Part shown: positions 14,613 to 23,398 of the stretch, piece by piece
How the letters are laid out: each line of letters begins with the position of its first letter
Numbering within the stretch: position 1 is the stretch's first letter
Source: Candidatus Methylomirabilota bacterium
GTDB lineage: Bacteria > Methylomirabilota > Methylomirabilia > Methylomirabilales > 2-02-FULL-66-22
DNA: 39,782 nt
Direction: 5' to 3'
Assembly: GCA_026387775.1 (NCBI GenBank)
Contig: JAPLLC010000120.1
Span: 1 to 39,782, forward strand
Translations under genes and position numbers: made by a program
Notes under the pieces: generated by a model
Database searches by the model: none
Told to the model about the DNA's origin: nothing
Seen by the model: the letters and a program-made list of their open reading frames with translations, nothing else

Positions 14613-15719
14613 GTGGTCGAGTTCAGGAACTGCCAAGTTATTGACAACCATGCCCATGTCCTGGCGCCGAAGACGCAGACTCTCGAGCCGATCTGGCTCG
14701 CCCGGGAGTTCTTTCATGGCATGGCCGACTTGCGACACATGGGGGTCGTCCTGACCGCGGTCTGCCAGCTGGCTCGACTCTTCAAGTGCGAGCCGACGCT
14801 CGAGGCGGTCACCGCCGAGCGCAACCGCCGGACGGCGGAGGCGGGGCTTGGCGGCTACGCCAAGATGCTTTACGAGGACGCGGGCATCGTCGCCTCCGTC
14901 ATGGATTCCGGGCTTCCCCTGAACGATCCCATCTTCGATCTGACCCCCGGCCGGAAGCTTCGGCTGTTCCAGATGGATCCTCTCGTGCAGAAGCTCCTGA
15001 AGTCCTGTGGCTCGTACACCGAGCTCCTCAAGAGCTTCCAGGCTGGCGTCGAGCGCGCTATCCGGCAGGACGGCTTCGTGGGTATCAAGTCCCACCCGGG
15101 CGAGCTCATCGGCCTCGGCACGCCGCCGGTGGAGGCGGACGAGGCCGAGCGGATCTTTCCCGCCGCCAAGGGCGGAGACGCCGAAGCCTTCCGGAAGTTC
15201 TACATGGCTGTCTGGCTGGCCACCATGCTCCAGTGCCAGGATCTGAAGATCCCGCTCCATATCCACACCGGGTTCACCGGGGGTCTCTGGGGCGGCCCCA
15301 TCGCCCACACCGACCCGCTCCTTCTCGTCCCCATTTGCCGCCAACCCAGGTTCCTCCAGACGCGGCTGATTCTTCTCCACGCGGGCTACCCCTGGATCCA
15401 GCATGCCGGCGCGATGGCCCATGCCTTCCCCCACGTCTGGGTGGACATCGGCTGGACGACCCCCTGGATCTCGCAGCGGATCGTCGAGTGCTACCGCGAG
15501 TTGATCGCGATGGCCCCGCTCTCCAAGCTGATGATCGGCAGCGGCGGTCACGGTTCGCCAGAGATCTCCTGGCTCGCCGGCAAGATGGCAAAGCTCGCCC
15601 TGGCCGAGGTCCTGACGGACGCCGTCCGCCTGGGGACCATGTGCGAGAAGGACGCCGAGCGGACGGGGCGGATGATCCTGCACGACAACGCCGCCCGGCT
15701 GTACGGCCTGCCATCGTAG
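14613..15719 (+). CDS. Amidohydrolase 2 family metal-dependent hydrolase
   Basis: This 368-aa TIM-barrel hydrolase starts at a GTG at 14613. GGAGGT lies at 14602-14607, and the first strand with the metal ligands (DNHAHVL, H13 and H15) follows at once. The in-frame region upstream is Arg-rich and looks non-coding. Other marks are GIKSHPGE (the strand 4 lysine and histidine), IPLHIHTGFTGG, RLILLHAGYPWIQHAG and a late IGSGGHGSPE. These fit the PF04909 group, near the FluG N-terminal domain and decarboxylase/hydrolase members. The substrate is unknown. It is placed directly behind the ThDP enzyme and shares its orientation. Confidence 0.87.
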   Translation: MVEFRNCQVIDNHAHVLAPKTQTLEPIWLAREFFHGMADLRHMGVVLTAVCQLARLFKCEPTLEAVTAERNRRTAEAGLGGYAKMLYEDAGIVASVMDSGLPLNDPIFDLTPGRKLRLFQMDPLVQKLLKSCGSYTELLKSFQAGVERAIRQDGFVGIKSHPGELIGLGTPPVEADEAERIFPAAKGGDAEAFRKFYMAVWLATMLQCQDLKIPLHIHTGFTGGLWGGPIAHTDPLLLVPICRQPRFLQTRLILLHAGYPWIQHAGAMAHAFPHVWVDIGWTTPWISQRIVECYRELIAMAPLSKLMIGSGGHGSPEISWLAGKMAKLALAEVLTDAVRLGTMCEKDAERTGRMILHDNAARLYGLPS

Positions 15720-15942
15720 ACGATCGCAGAGGGTGCGATTCCTGCTCCGCACCGGGGCCGTCCCGCCGACGACGGTCCTGCGCCGAGTCGCCGCCGTGGG
15801 GTTGCACGCGGATCATGGCGGAACATTGAAAGCGTTGCGGAATCCTCGGCGAAAGGCGTGCGGAGGGGAGTCCTATGCGCTATTTCCGATAGCAGCGCTG
15901 CACGTCCATTTCATGACCATAACTGACGGTCTGGAATTTTCT

Positions 15943-16485
15943 TCAGAAGGCGTCGTCGACCTTTCTTAACGCCGAATTCGGTTTGGCGGCACGATAGCGT
16001 CCAAGTTGCCTCGGCCCGCCGTTGTACGCGGAATAGGTCCCTCGGGCCAGGTTTCCCCCTTCATGCTTGTCTTCGCCCTTCCGGATGGCGTGGCGCGCCA
16101 AATAGTAGAGCAGGATCTCACTCCCCGAATTGCCGTTGTAGGTGATGTCGCCGCTCAGCCCGGTGAGATCATACACCGCGCGCCACGTGTTGCGATTGAC
16201 CTGCATGAGGCCCAGGTCCCCTGTCGCCGAGGTCATCGGGGTAACATTCTTCCCTTGCTTGACAAATTGGCGCCAGCAGGTCTCCTGCCAGGCGGCGGCA
16301 AAGACGATCTGGCAATAAAGGGGCTTGTACTGGTCGGCCAGCTTGTGCTTCTCTGCGGCCCGGTCACTGGACTTCACGAGCAAGCTCCTCACCCTCAGGA
16401 GATACGCCGGCAGCTGTTTCTCGTCGGGCACCCATTTGATGGGGGGCGTTGCCACGTTCGTCACTTTCAACTGAATTCGTCCCAC
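15943..16485 (-). CDS. Lytic transglycosylase (SLT domain), possibly 5'-truncated
   Basis: This 180-aa protein has a complete SLT/goose-lysozyme-type core: catalytic E68 in AAWQETCW, GDLGLMQVN (89-97) and YSAYNGGP (151-158). Such enzymes cut the glycan strands of peptidoglycan in the periplasm, but this product has no signal peptide. The only start is a GTG at 16485. In-frame codons run on upstream to a TGA at 16519-16521 without an ATG and still look protein-like, so the secretion signal may have been lost by truncation or a frameshift. The gene stands alone on the - strand, downstream of unrelated units, next to a 437-base gap and a toxin-antitoxin pair. It is either a decayed gene or a domain exported by another route. 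Confidence 0.7.
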   Translation of the reverse strand: MGRIQLKVTNVATPPIKWVPDEKQLPAYLLRVRSLLVKSSDRAAEKHKLADQYKPLYCQIVFAAAWQETCWRQFVKQGKNVTPMTSATGDLGLMQVNRNTWRAVYDLTGLSGDITYNGNSGSEILLYYLARHAIRKGEDKHEGGNLARGTYSAYNGGPRQLGRYRAAKPNSALRKVDDAF

Positions 16486-16922
16486 CCGGTCACCCGTAGG
16501 CGTATTGGGGCAAGTGGCTCATGCGGCACGCCGGCTACCGTCCGGCCGTGCGTGGCTCCCCATCGATCGCAGTGCTCCTTCCACCAGGAAAACAGAACGG
16601 CCCTTGGCGACGCAGACAATCGCCAAGGACCGGATGGAGACACTGTCGGAAAGCTGGACATTTCTGACCCCCTGCCTGACTCGTGCGGGAGGTTCACGGA
16701 TAATCCGGCGAACCATAGCGCCGCCCGCTCGCCCCGGTCAAGGGAATTCCGGCACCTGCCCGGCAGGACGTCAGGGGTATGGGTGATAGAGGGTGTCGAC
16801 GATATTTTGGAGACCCGTTGGTTCTGAGACAACTTCTTGTGCTTACGTTGCCGCCCCATTCGGGTCAAGGGCAACAGGGGGAGGCAGTCCGGCCTACGCC
16901 ATTGCTGGGGCCACGGCGAGCC
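16486..16922. other. Intergenic region, no gene seen
   Basis: Open frames here lack motifs and ribosome sites. It holds a 9-bp perfect hairpin, CCTTGGCGA (16602-16610) with TCGCCAAGG (16620-16628), without a T-run. The right-hand part may contain remains of the 5' end of the transglycosylase gene. Confidence 0.4.
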
Positions 16923-17162
16923 CTAGGCCTCTTCGTAAGCCTTTAGGAAATCCTCACGGGAGATGTCTGACTGCCTGCAGATGGTACGGAGGGTGGGCCC
17001 TTTGATCTTGGGATGATTGGGCATCGTCAGCGGGGTAACAGTCCCGTCGGTATTCCGGCGCTGCAAAGCAACGTGTGAACCCTCGCGCACCAACTCGAAG
17101 CCCAGTGTCTGCAATGCCCGGAGCACCCGCGCCTTGGGTGCGTCTACTGGGAACTTCCCCAT
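16923..17162 (-). CDS. hicA: HicA-family toxin (mRNA interferase)
   Basis: This 79-aa protein matches the HicA/YcfA double-stranded-RNA-binding-like fold. It has an N-terminal helix with ARVLRALQTLGFELVREGSHV, where H30 in GSHV is the family catalytic histidine. It continues with a strand carrying QRRNTDGTVTPLTMPNHPKIKGPTLRTICRQ and ends in SREDFLKAY. HicA toxins cleave mRNA and tmRNA and stop growth when free of HicB. It follows the antitoxin gene with only three bases between, so they form one transcript, and there is no sign of inactivation. Confidence 0.92.
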   Translation of the reverse strand: MGKFPVDAPKARVLRALQTLGFELVREGSHVALQRRNTDGTVTPLTMPNHPKIKGPTLRTICRQSDISREDFLKAYEEA

Positions 17163-17165
17163 GAG

Positions 17166-17384
17166 TCAGACCGTCGCTTCGGCCACGAAGGCTTCCAGCA
17201 CCGGCTCATCCACGTCCAGCGCCTCGGGCCCAAAGGTCTCGAGGTGGAACCGGATTGCCGACTTCACGTCGGCAAGCACCTCCTCGTACGAATCCCCTTC
17301 TCCGACCACGACGCCCTTGATCCCTACCGGGTAGGCTACGTATCCGTCCGGATGCTTTTCGATGATAATCTTGAGATTCTTCAT
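17166..17384 (-). CDS. hicB: HicB-family antitoxin (short form)
   Basis: This 72-aa protein is the HicB N-terminal partial RNase H-like fold: MKNLKIIIEKHPDGYVAYPV, GVVVGEGDSYEEVLADVKSAIRFHLE. It ends without the C-terminal ribbon-helix-helix or HTH domain found in longer HicB proteins. It can therefore bind the toxin, but autoregulation through DNA is doubtful. The ATG at 17384 is chosen for the GAGGTGG site eight bases upstream; the longer in-frame reading runs into the tRNA gene. Antitoxin-first order is common for this subclass. Confidence 0.9.
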   Translation of the reverse strand: MKNLKIIIEKHPDGYVAYPVGIKGVVVGEGDSYEEVLADVKSAIRFHLETFGPEALDVDEPVLEAFVAEATV

Positions 17385-17407
17385 GGGCCGCCACCTCAAG
17401 GATCGTA

Positions 17408-17494
17408 TGGTGCCGGGGGAGGGAATCGAACCCTCATGAGGCAAGCCTCGCGGGATTTTGAGTCCCGTGCGTCTACCAGTTTCACCACCCCGGC
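17408..17494 (-). tRNA. tRNA-Leu (anticodon CAA)
   Basis: Read on the - strand this is 87 nt with acceptor GCCGGGG pairing with CCCCGGC, then A and an encoded CCA (17410-17408). The anticodon loop CTCAAAA, closed by CGGGA/TCCCG, gives CAA. The long variable arm and GGTTCGATTCC T-loop fit a class II leucine tRNA. The HicBA pair lies immediately downstream in the same direction. Confidence 0.95.
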
Positions 17495-17509
17495 ATGGAG
17501 AGAGCCATA

Positions 17510-17538
17510 CTTTTAGGCCAGACGTCCTGGCGTGTCAA
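17510..17538 (-). promoter_or_regulatory. Promoter for tRNA-Leu
   Basis: On the - strand, TTGACA (17538-17533) is followed after 17 bases by TAAAAG (17515-17510). The mature tRNA begins 16 bases beyond the -10. Confidence 0.55.
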
Positions 17539-17731
17539 GGCGAAACGGGGGACTGCGAATTTCGAATTGCGAATTGCGCGATTTGAGAGGGAGGGGCGAC
17601 GGCACGTTACTCGCTGCGCGTTGAACGGTGAACGTCCGAGGGATAGTCTCAGATTGGGCGAATTGCGCGGCAAAGACGCTGGTCGATGATCCGTGGTCGC
17701 CGAAGAAGTCGGGCCGGAGGGGATTTTTCGC

Positions 17732-17760
17732 TTGACGTGGATGCCCCTGCATGGTTTCAT
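17732..17760 (+). promoter_or_regulatory. Promoter for tRNA-Ala
   Basis: TTGACG (17732-17737), a 17-base spacer and TTTCAT (17755-17760). The tRNA starts 20 bases after the -10. The stretch before it (17540-17600) contains short direct repeats of CGAATT units. Confidence 0.5.
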
Positions 17761-17779
17761 AACACCCCTTGAGCATCAC

Positions 17780-17855
<76 letters not shown>

Positions 17856-17859
17856 CCAA

Positions 17860-17898
17860 GAAGACCGAGACCATGCAAATGGTCTCGGTCTTCTTTTT
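17860..17898 (+). terminator. Strong intrinsic terminator after tRNA-Ala
   Basis: GAAGACCGAGACCAT (17860-17874) pairs perfectly with ATGGTCTCGGTCTTC (17879-17893) around a GCAA loop and is followed by five T. A matching AA precedes the stem, so it could also work for the converging - strand unit that ends at 17905. Confidence 0.9.
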
Positions 17899-17904
17899 CC
17901 CACC

Positions 17905-18282
17905 TCACACGCCTTCCGCCAGTGCGCGGGCGCGACTCAGGATCTCGCGGACGGCATCCTCGTGCGAGGCGCGCTCGGCCGCAGACAGGGGCGGAGGCAC
18001 CGCGCTCAGCCGTCCGAGATAGCCCTGGCAGGCCAGGAATAGCTCCTCTGCCAGGTCGCTGATTCGCTCAAAGAGCGGAATGGGCAGGCAGAGCCACCCG
18101 TCGATCAGGCCGTTCCCCATCCAGTCGACCAAGCCTCCCAGGATTTGCTCGGCCGCCTCCACCTTGCCTTCGCGGGCGACCCGAACAAAAAGATCCCCCC
18201 AGCGCTCCAGGTCGTCGGTGAGGCGCCGTCGGGCCTCCTGAGGGGTGCGATCCAGGAAAGGAACGGAAGAGTCCTTGCTCAT
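17905..18282 (-). CDS. Hypothetical helical protein coupled to the MEMO-family gene
   Basis: This 125-aa product has no recognised family. It is predicted to be mostly alpha-helical, with RRRLTDDLERWGDLFVRVAREGKVEAAEQILGGLVDWMGNGLIDGW and a C-terminal helix AERASHEDAVREILSRARALAEGV. It has no signal peptide or membrane segment and is probably cytosolic. The ATG at 18282 overlaps the stop of the MEMO-family gene in an ATGA, which argues for coupled translation and a shared role. The longer in-frame reading to 18504 is a shadow of that gene. It converges on the tRNA-Ala terminator. Confidence 0.7.
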   Translation of the reverse strand: MSKDSSVPFLDRTPQEARRRLTDDLERWGDLFVRVAREGKVEAAEQILGGLVDWMGNGLIDGWLCLPIPLFERISDLAEELFLACQGYLGRLSAVPPPLSAAERASHEDAVREILSRARALAEGV

Positions 18283-19550
18283 GGCTGACGACTCGCACTC
18301 TCCGGTGCATAGAGCGCAAGGGCGGCGAAGCTGACCGTACCGCTCGGATCGGGCCACTGGCCGTAGCGGAGGAGGCGCCCCCCCACTTCCCCCAGGGCCC
18401 GCAGGGCAGCGTACACGGGCGGCAGTCCGCAGATCCTCCGGCGGTCGCCGTCTCGCGCCACCGCCCGGAAGAAGCCCTCGGCGTCCCCGGCTTCGACCGA
18501 GCACAGCATCTCCCGGTCCGCCGCCTCCACCGTGCGGAGCGCGCCGGGCGTGAGTGGCCGCGGATCGTCGAACTGGGGTCCCACGTGGGCCAGGTCCGCA
18601 CTGGCGATGACGACCGTGCGTCCCCCTTGCGCGCGGAGGACGTCGCCGAGAGCGTCGAGGAACTCCCCCGCTTCATCTCCCGGACCGGGCGGACGACGCT
18701 CCTCCACGAAGCGATGGAACGACCCGCACAGGATGGGGACGATGCGCACGGGGCGGTCCGCGGGCACCAGATGTCGCAGGAAGACGCATTGAAACTCGAT
18801 GGAGTGCTCCCCGCGATGGGCGAACTCGTCCTCCAGATACCGCTCCCCGGTCCGCAGGTGCAGCGCCTCCACGAAATCTCGATCAACCTTCGCCGGCCCC
18901 AGCGGAGTCCCGAAGTCCTTCCGCGTCAGCGCAAACGGCCTCGCGATAGGAACATGGACCGTCCCCAGGATCACCCAGCGGTCCACCGGCAGGGCTCCCG
19001 CGAGCTCCCGGTAGCCCCAGGCGTAGCATGGGCCGCCACGCGCGAAGTCGATGTGCGGAACAATCAGGCCGGCCAGGCGATCCGCCTGCGGGCTGGGAGG
19101 CGCGGCTTGGGGGCCGCCCTCGGCATCGAAATAACCGTCCAGCTCCGTCCGCAGAGCTTCCGGATCGGCGGGATAGCTCGTCCCCGCCAGGCGAGCGGGC
19201 CGATCGGGAGCGCGGCGAAATTCCGTCTCCATTGACGCGCGGTGTCCGGCGAACCGCAGGCTGTCCAGAAGCAGGTGATCGTCCAGGGACCGGATGACAT
19301 CCAGGAGCTGCTCCCGAAGGAGCAGGACACCGAAACGGTGGGCGAAGGCCTCCTGGATGTCGAGGAGGGAATTCTTTCCGTCGAGCAGGTCGAGGAGGGC
19401 CGCGGTCTGGGGCGGCACGGACACTACCGCGTCGGTGTAGTGCAGGGGATCCCGCAGGCAGAGGACCTGCCGCCCCTGAACCGTGACAGGAAATGCCTCC
19501 AGGGGGCGGAGTCGCGGATACTCGTTCCCGTCGTCACCCGATGCGGTCAT
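18279..19550 (-). CDS. amrB: AmmeMemoRadiSam system protein B (MEMO family) with PqqD-like N-terminus
   Basis: This 423-aa protein has two parts. Residues about 41-105 (VPPQTAALLDLLDGKNSLLDIQEAF...LLLREQLLDVIRSLD) resemble a PqqD-type winged-helix peptide-binding domain. Residues about 118-418 form a MEMO domain related to dioxygenases. H166 (VPHIDF), H199 (GTVHVP), H322 (ADLAH) and C374 (CGLPP) correspond to the metal-binding set H49, H81, H192 and C244 of human MEMO1. EHSIEFQ is also conserved. The AMMECR1 and radical SAM partners are not in the window. Alone among its neighbours it has a small gene coupled to its 3' end. Its ribosome site is weak. The reaction of this system is not established. 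Confidence 0.85.
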   Translation of the reverse strand: MTASGDDGNEYPRLRPLEAFPVTVQGRQVLCLRDPLHYTDAVVSVPPQTAALLDLLDGKNSLLDIQEAFAHRFGVLLLREQLLDVIRSLDDHLLLDSLRFAGHRASMETEFRRAPDRPARLAGTSYPADPEALRTELDGYFDAEGGPQAAPPSPQADRLAGLIVPHIDFARGGPCYAWGYRELAGALPVDRWVILGTVHVPIARPFALTRKDFGTPLGPAKVDRDFVEALHLRTGERYLEDEFAHRGEHSIEFQCVFLRHLVPADRPVRIVPILCGSFHRFVEERRPPGPGDEAGEFLDALGDVLRAQGGRTVVIASADLAHVGPQFDDPRPLTPGALRTVEAADREMLCSVEAGDAEGFFRAVARDGDRRRICGLPPVYAALRALGEVGGRLLRYGQWPDPSGTVSFAALALYAPESASRQP

Positions 19551-19607
19551 CGGAACCGTCCATCCCTAGCCCTGGGGGTCCCGGCGGCCTCCCCCCCAAC
19601 AAATTGA

Positions 19608-19636
19608 TTGACAGGAGACCCCGAGCCGGGTATCCT
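19608..19636 (+). promoter_or_regulatory. Promoter with long leader
   Basis: TTGACA (19608-19613), a 17-base spacer and TATCCT (19631-19636), reading rightward. The next gene in that direction starts at 19894, leaving about 250 bases of untranslated leader. The 343-base gap 19551-19893 shows no other gene. Confidence 0.5.
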
Positions 19637-19893
19637 CCCGCTACCTTATCCAACTAATCGTAGTCGTTTTGCCTCAGTCGGACGCCTCGTCGATCTGTTG
19701 TATCAACCGGATTTATTCATTCCTATCATCCCTCAGAGGCGGACGTAGCACAGTTTGACCCGGTCTGTCTTGGATCAAGCCCGTGCGAGGTCTTTACGTC
19801 GCGCTCTAACCAATCGGCACTACCCCAGGGTGAAGCGTTCACGCCGTCATGACGTGCTGTTGCTGATCCCGGACGGACAGGAGGCAGTTGGCC

Positions 19894-20256
19894 ATGTCCA
19901 TCGAATATGCGCTAGTCCAGTTCGACATAACCCTTGCCAATCCCGCGGATCAGCCTGTCACGATGGCAGTCTCGGCTCGCACATGGTGGTCCCTTTCCCG
20001 GATCGCCTTTGGCTGTCTCTTGCTCATGTATCTGGTGGGGTGTTTCCAGGATTTCCAGCGGGTGCGGGATCTCAGGGCGGAGCCGTCGCTGTCCTCCAAG
20101 GTCATCATCACCAAGCGCGAGGCATGGGAGCGCGTCCACCCTCGCCACGCCCGACCCACCGGAATGGCTGCCGCCGCCCGAGCGTGGAGGCCTGAGGTCG
20201 TCCAGCCATTGCCCGATCCCCCCGACGACGCTCGCCTGGTGATGCTGGACTTCTGA
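19894..20256 (+). CDS. Small putative membrane or envelope protein
   Basis: This 120-aa product is of unknown family. AGGAGG nine bases before the ATG at 19894 supports this start. A single hydrophobic segment (about 37-50, RIAFGCLLLMYLVGC) lies after a 35-residue N-terminal part. From an internal methionine at 19963 the same segment would be a lipoprotein signal peptide with lipobox LVGC, so both readings are possible. The C-terminal half is Arg/Pro-rich. It ends one base before the converging PpiD-like gene. It may be real because of the promoter and ribosome site, but there is no family support. Confidence 0.5.
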   Translation: MSIEYALVQFDITLANPADQPVTMAVSARTWWSLSRIAFGCLLLMYLVGCFQDFQRVRDLRAEPSLSSKVIITKREAWERVHPRHARPTGMAAAARAWRPEVVQPLPDPPDDARLVMLDF

Positions 20257-21258
20257 TCAGAGGCTGTCCGGCTCCACGACGACCTTTGCCGTCTGGCGGA
20301 GCTGTAGAACCCAGTCGGCGACGACTGCCTCGCGCTTGCCGAGCAGGACCTGCGTCTGGAACGTCGGCTTTTCCTTCTCGAATTCTTCGGCGGACGGCTC
20401 CTGCTGCGACTCGAGCCGAAGGAGGTACGACGCCTTCTGCCCGTTCACCAGCGGGCTCATCTCGCCGGGCCTGAGCGCGATCGCGGCTTGACGGAACGCT
20501 TCGGGATCGGGGATCCCCTGGGGCGGGGCCGTGGCCGGGAAGGGGCCGTACGTCTTGACCTGCGCGCCGGACTCCCGGCCGGCGGCGGACAGCGTCTTCC
20601 CCGTGCCCACGGCCACCGTGATCGTCTCGGCGAGCTTCTTTCCATCGTCCCCGGCGGGGAGCTGGGCGACCTCGACGGTGAGCTGCCGCCTGACCTGCCG
20701 GAAGATCTCGCGCGCTTCGGCTTCTGACACCTTCACCGAATCCCGGATCAAGCTCTCGACCTTCCGCTCGGTGAGATCGCGGCCCATCTCTCTCTCGAAC
20801 CGCTCCGGGGTGAAATTGTTCGCCTTGAGGACGGCCAGATAGCGCTGCCGACTGAATCCGTCCTTCCCTCCAAAAGCGGGGATCTGCTGGATCTCGGCCG
20901 TCAGCTCGTCCGGCCCGACCCTGAGGTTCTTCCGCTCCGCGTACTGCTGGATCAGGGCCCGCCGGATCAGACGGTCCAGCACCTGCTGCTTGAGGTTGAG
21001 AGATTCGAGCAGCTTCTCGTCCAGCTTGTCCCCGAAGAGCTGCTTGTACGTTTCCACCTGGCGGCGGTACGCCTCGCGATATTCGTCCAGGGGGATCTCG
21101 ACGTTCCCCACCACGGCGGCGACCCCCCGGCGGCCCAGTTCGCCCGGCGTGGACCCGACCCCCCACACCATGAAGATGGTCCCGACGAACGTCACCACGA
21201 CGACGATCATGACGCCCTTGACAAATATGGCGCTGCCCTCACGCATCGTTTTCAGCAT
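20257..21258 (-). CDS. SurA/PpiD-type membrane-anchored periplasmic chaperone
   Basis: This 333-aa protein has a short cytoplasmic start (MLKTMREGSAIFVKG), one membrane segment (about 15-33), and a large periplasmic part. GNVEIPLDEYREAYRRQVE, LNLKQQVLDRLIRRALIQQYA and FSRQRYLAVLKANNFTPERFEREM are typical of the SurA_N/PpiD chaperone domain that binds unfolded outer-membrane proteins. The C-terminal third keeps only a degenerate parvulin pattern (AFRQAAIALRPGEMSPLV, YLLRLESQQEP), and the whole is about half the length of E. coli PpiD. Isomerase activity is doubtful; a chaperone role is more likely. The ATG at 21258 follows AGAAGGGA and a promoter at 21295-21324. It is divergent from mreB. Confidence 0.85.
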   Translation of the reverse strand: MLKTMREGSAIFVKGVMIVVVVTFVGTIFMVWGVGSTPGELGRRGVAAVVGNVEIPLDEYREAYRRQVETYKQLFGDKLDEKLLESLNLKQQVLDRLIRRALIQQYAERKNLRVGPDELTAEIQQIPAFGGKDGFSRQRYLAVLKANNFTPERFEREMGRDLTERKVESLIRDSVKVSEAEAREIFRQVRRQLTVEVAQLPAGDDGKKLAETITVAVGTGKTLSAAGRESGAQVKTYGPFPATAPPQGIPDPEAFRQAAIALRPGEMSPLVNGQKASYLLRLESQQEPSAEEFEKEKPTFQTQVLLGKREAVVADWVLQLRQTAKVVVEPDSL

Positions 21259-21294
21259 ACGATTGTCCCTTCTTTCCAGCGAGGTCTGAAGCGC

Positions 21295-21324
21295 AACATA
21301 CCGCATCAGGCGCACGATTTGCAA
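21295..21324 (-). promoter_or_regulatory. Promoter for the PpiD-like gene
   Basis: On the - strand, TTGCAA (21324-21319), an 18-base spacer and TATGTT (21300-21295), giving a leader of about 30 bases. The mreB promoter must lie in the same 198-base divergent region, but no clear hexamer pair was found for it. Confidence 0.4.
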
Positions 21325-21417
21325 GGGCTTTCCGACAGTCCAACCTCGCAATACTGCTTGTGTTTTCCCGGGGCGTATGTTAAAGACACACACGGTTGGT
21401 ATTGAAACTGCAAGTAA

Positions 21418-22485
<1,068 letters not shown>

Positions 22486-22528
22486 GATCGCCTGATGCGA
22501 CTCCGGGCGGGAGGACCGAGGGGGTCTT

Positions 22529-23398
22529 GTGAGCATCCTCTGGCGGCTGCTGGCTAAGTATCGGCGGGCTATCATCCTGGCCGTCGCGCTGGTGATGGCC
22601 TTCCTGCTCATGACGCTCCAGGTGCGCCACGATCGCGCCGTGGTTTCCTTCACGCGCCAGGCCGTCCTCTTCCTGATCTCCCCTGTCATCAAAGTCACGG
22701 CCGTGACCGTGAGCAGCGTCTCCCGGGTGTGGGGGGACTATGTGGACCTCCGCAACCTGCGCGAGGAGAGTCTGCGCCTGACCCGCGAGTCGGCGGTGCT
22801 CCAGCGGCGCATCAGCTATCTCGAGGAACAGGCCCTGGAGACCCAGCGTCTACAGGGCCTCCTGGCCATGAAGGAGATCTCTCGGGCAGAATTCCTGGCG
22901 GCGCGGGTCGTGGGCAAGGATGCCACCAACTGGTTCAAGACCGTCCTGATCGACCGCGGCAGCCTGGTAGGCATCCGTCGCAACCTGCCGGTCGTGGCCC
23001 CGGACGGCCTGGTGGGTCGCGTGGTCGAGGTCACGCCGACCGCAGCCAAGGTCCAGCTCATCACCGATCCGGTCAGCGCGGCCGGCGGCCTGATCCAGCG
23101 GACCCGGGTGACCGGGATCGTCTCCGGCGGCCTCGGTGCCGGCCTCAAGGTCCGCTACCTCCCCCTCATGGCGGACATCGTAATCGGGGATGAGGTGGTC
23201 ACCTCGGGCATGGGCGGCGTCTTCCCGAAGGGAATCCCGCTGGGACGGGTTATCGCCGCCGAACGGCGGAGCGGGGCGCTCTTCCAGGAAGCGACACTGG
23301 CCCCCAAGGTGGACCTGTCCCGCCTGGAAGAGGTTCTGGTCCTGATGGGGACGGAGTCCCGCGACGGATTCGAGACCGGGGGCGTTCGTCAGCCATGA
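22529..23398 (+). CDS. mreC: Rod-shape determining protein MreC
   Basis: This 289-aa protein starts at a GTG with a GAGG-containing leader. It has a short cytoplasmic N-terminus, one membrane segment (about 14-32), a coiled coil (about 75-115, LREESLRLTRESAVLQRRISYLEEQALETQRLQGLL) and a periplasmic double beta-barrel. The barrel carries ARVVGKDATNWFKTVLIDRGS, PDGLVGRVVEVTP, ITDPVSAAGGLIQRTRVTGIVSG and DEVVTSGMGGVFPKGIPLGRV. It links MreB to PBP2 in the elongasome. Its stop overlaps the mreD start by four bases. Confidence 0.97.
   Translation: MSILWRLLAKYRRAIILAVALVMAFLLMTLQVRHDRAVVSFTRQAVLFLISPVIKVTAVTVSSVSRVWGDYVDLRNLREESLRLTRESAVLQRRISYLEEQALETQRLQGLLAMKEISRAEFLAARVVGKDATNWFKTVLIDRGSLVGIRRNLPVVAPDGLVGRVVEVTPTAAKVQLITDPVSAAGGLIQRTRVTGIVSGGLGAGLKVRYLPLMADIVIGDEVVTSGMGGVFPKGIPLGRVIAAERRSGALFQEATLAPKVDLSRLEEVLVLMGTESRDGFETGGVRQP

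Noticed and set aside
16467-16874. A 135-codon - strand frame overlapping the start of the transglycosylase
   Set aside because: It shows no transglycosylase, signal-peptide or other motif, and it is in another frame; it may include decayed 5' sequence but cannot be called a gene.
17545-17600. Short CGAATT-type direct repeats read as a CRISPR or satellite array
   Set aside because: Units are under 10 bases and irregular, without spacers; probably a small degenerate repeat.
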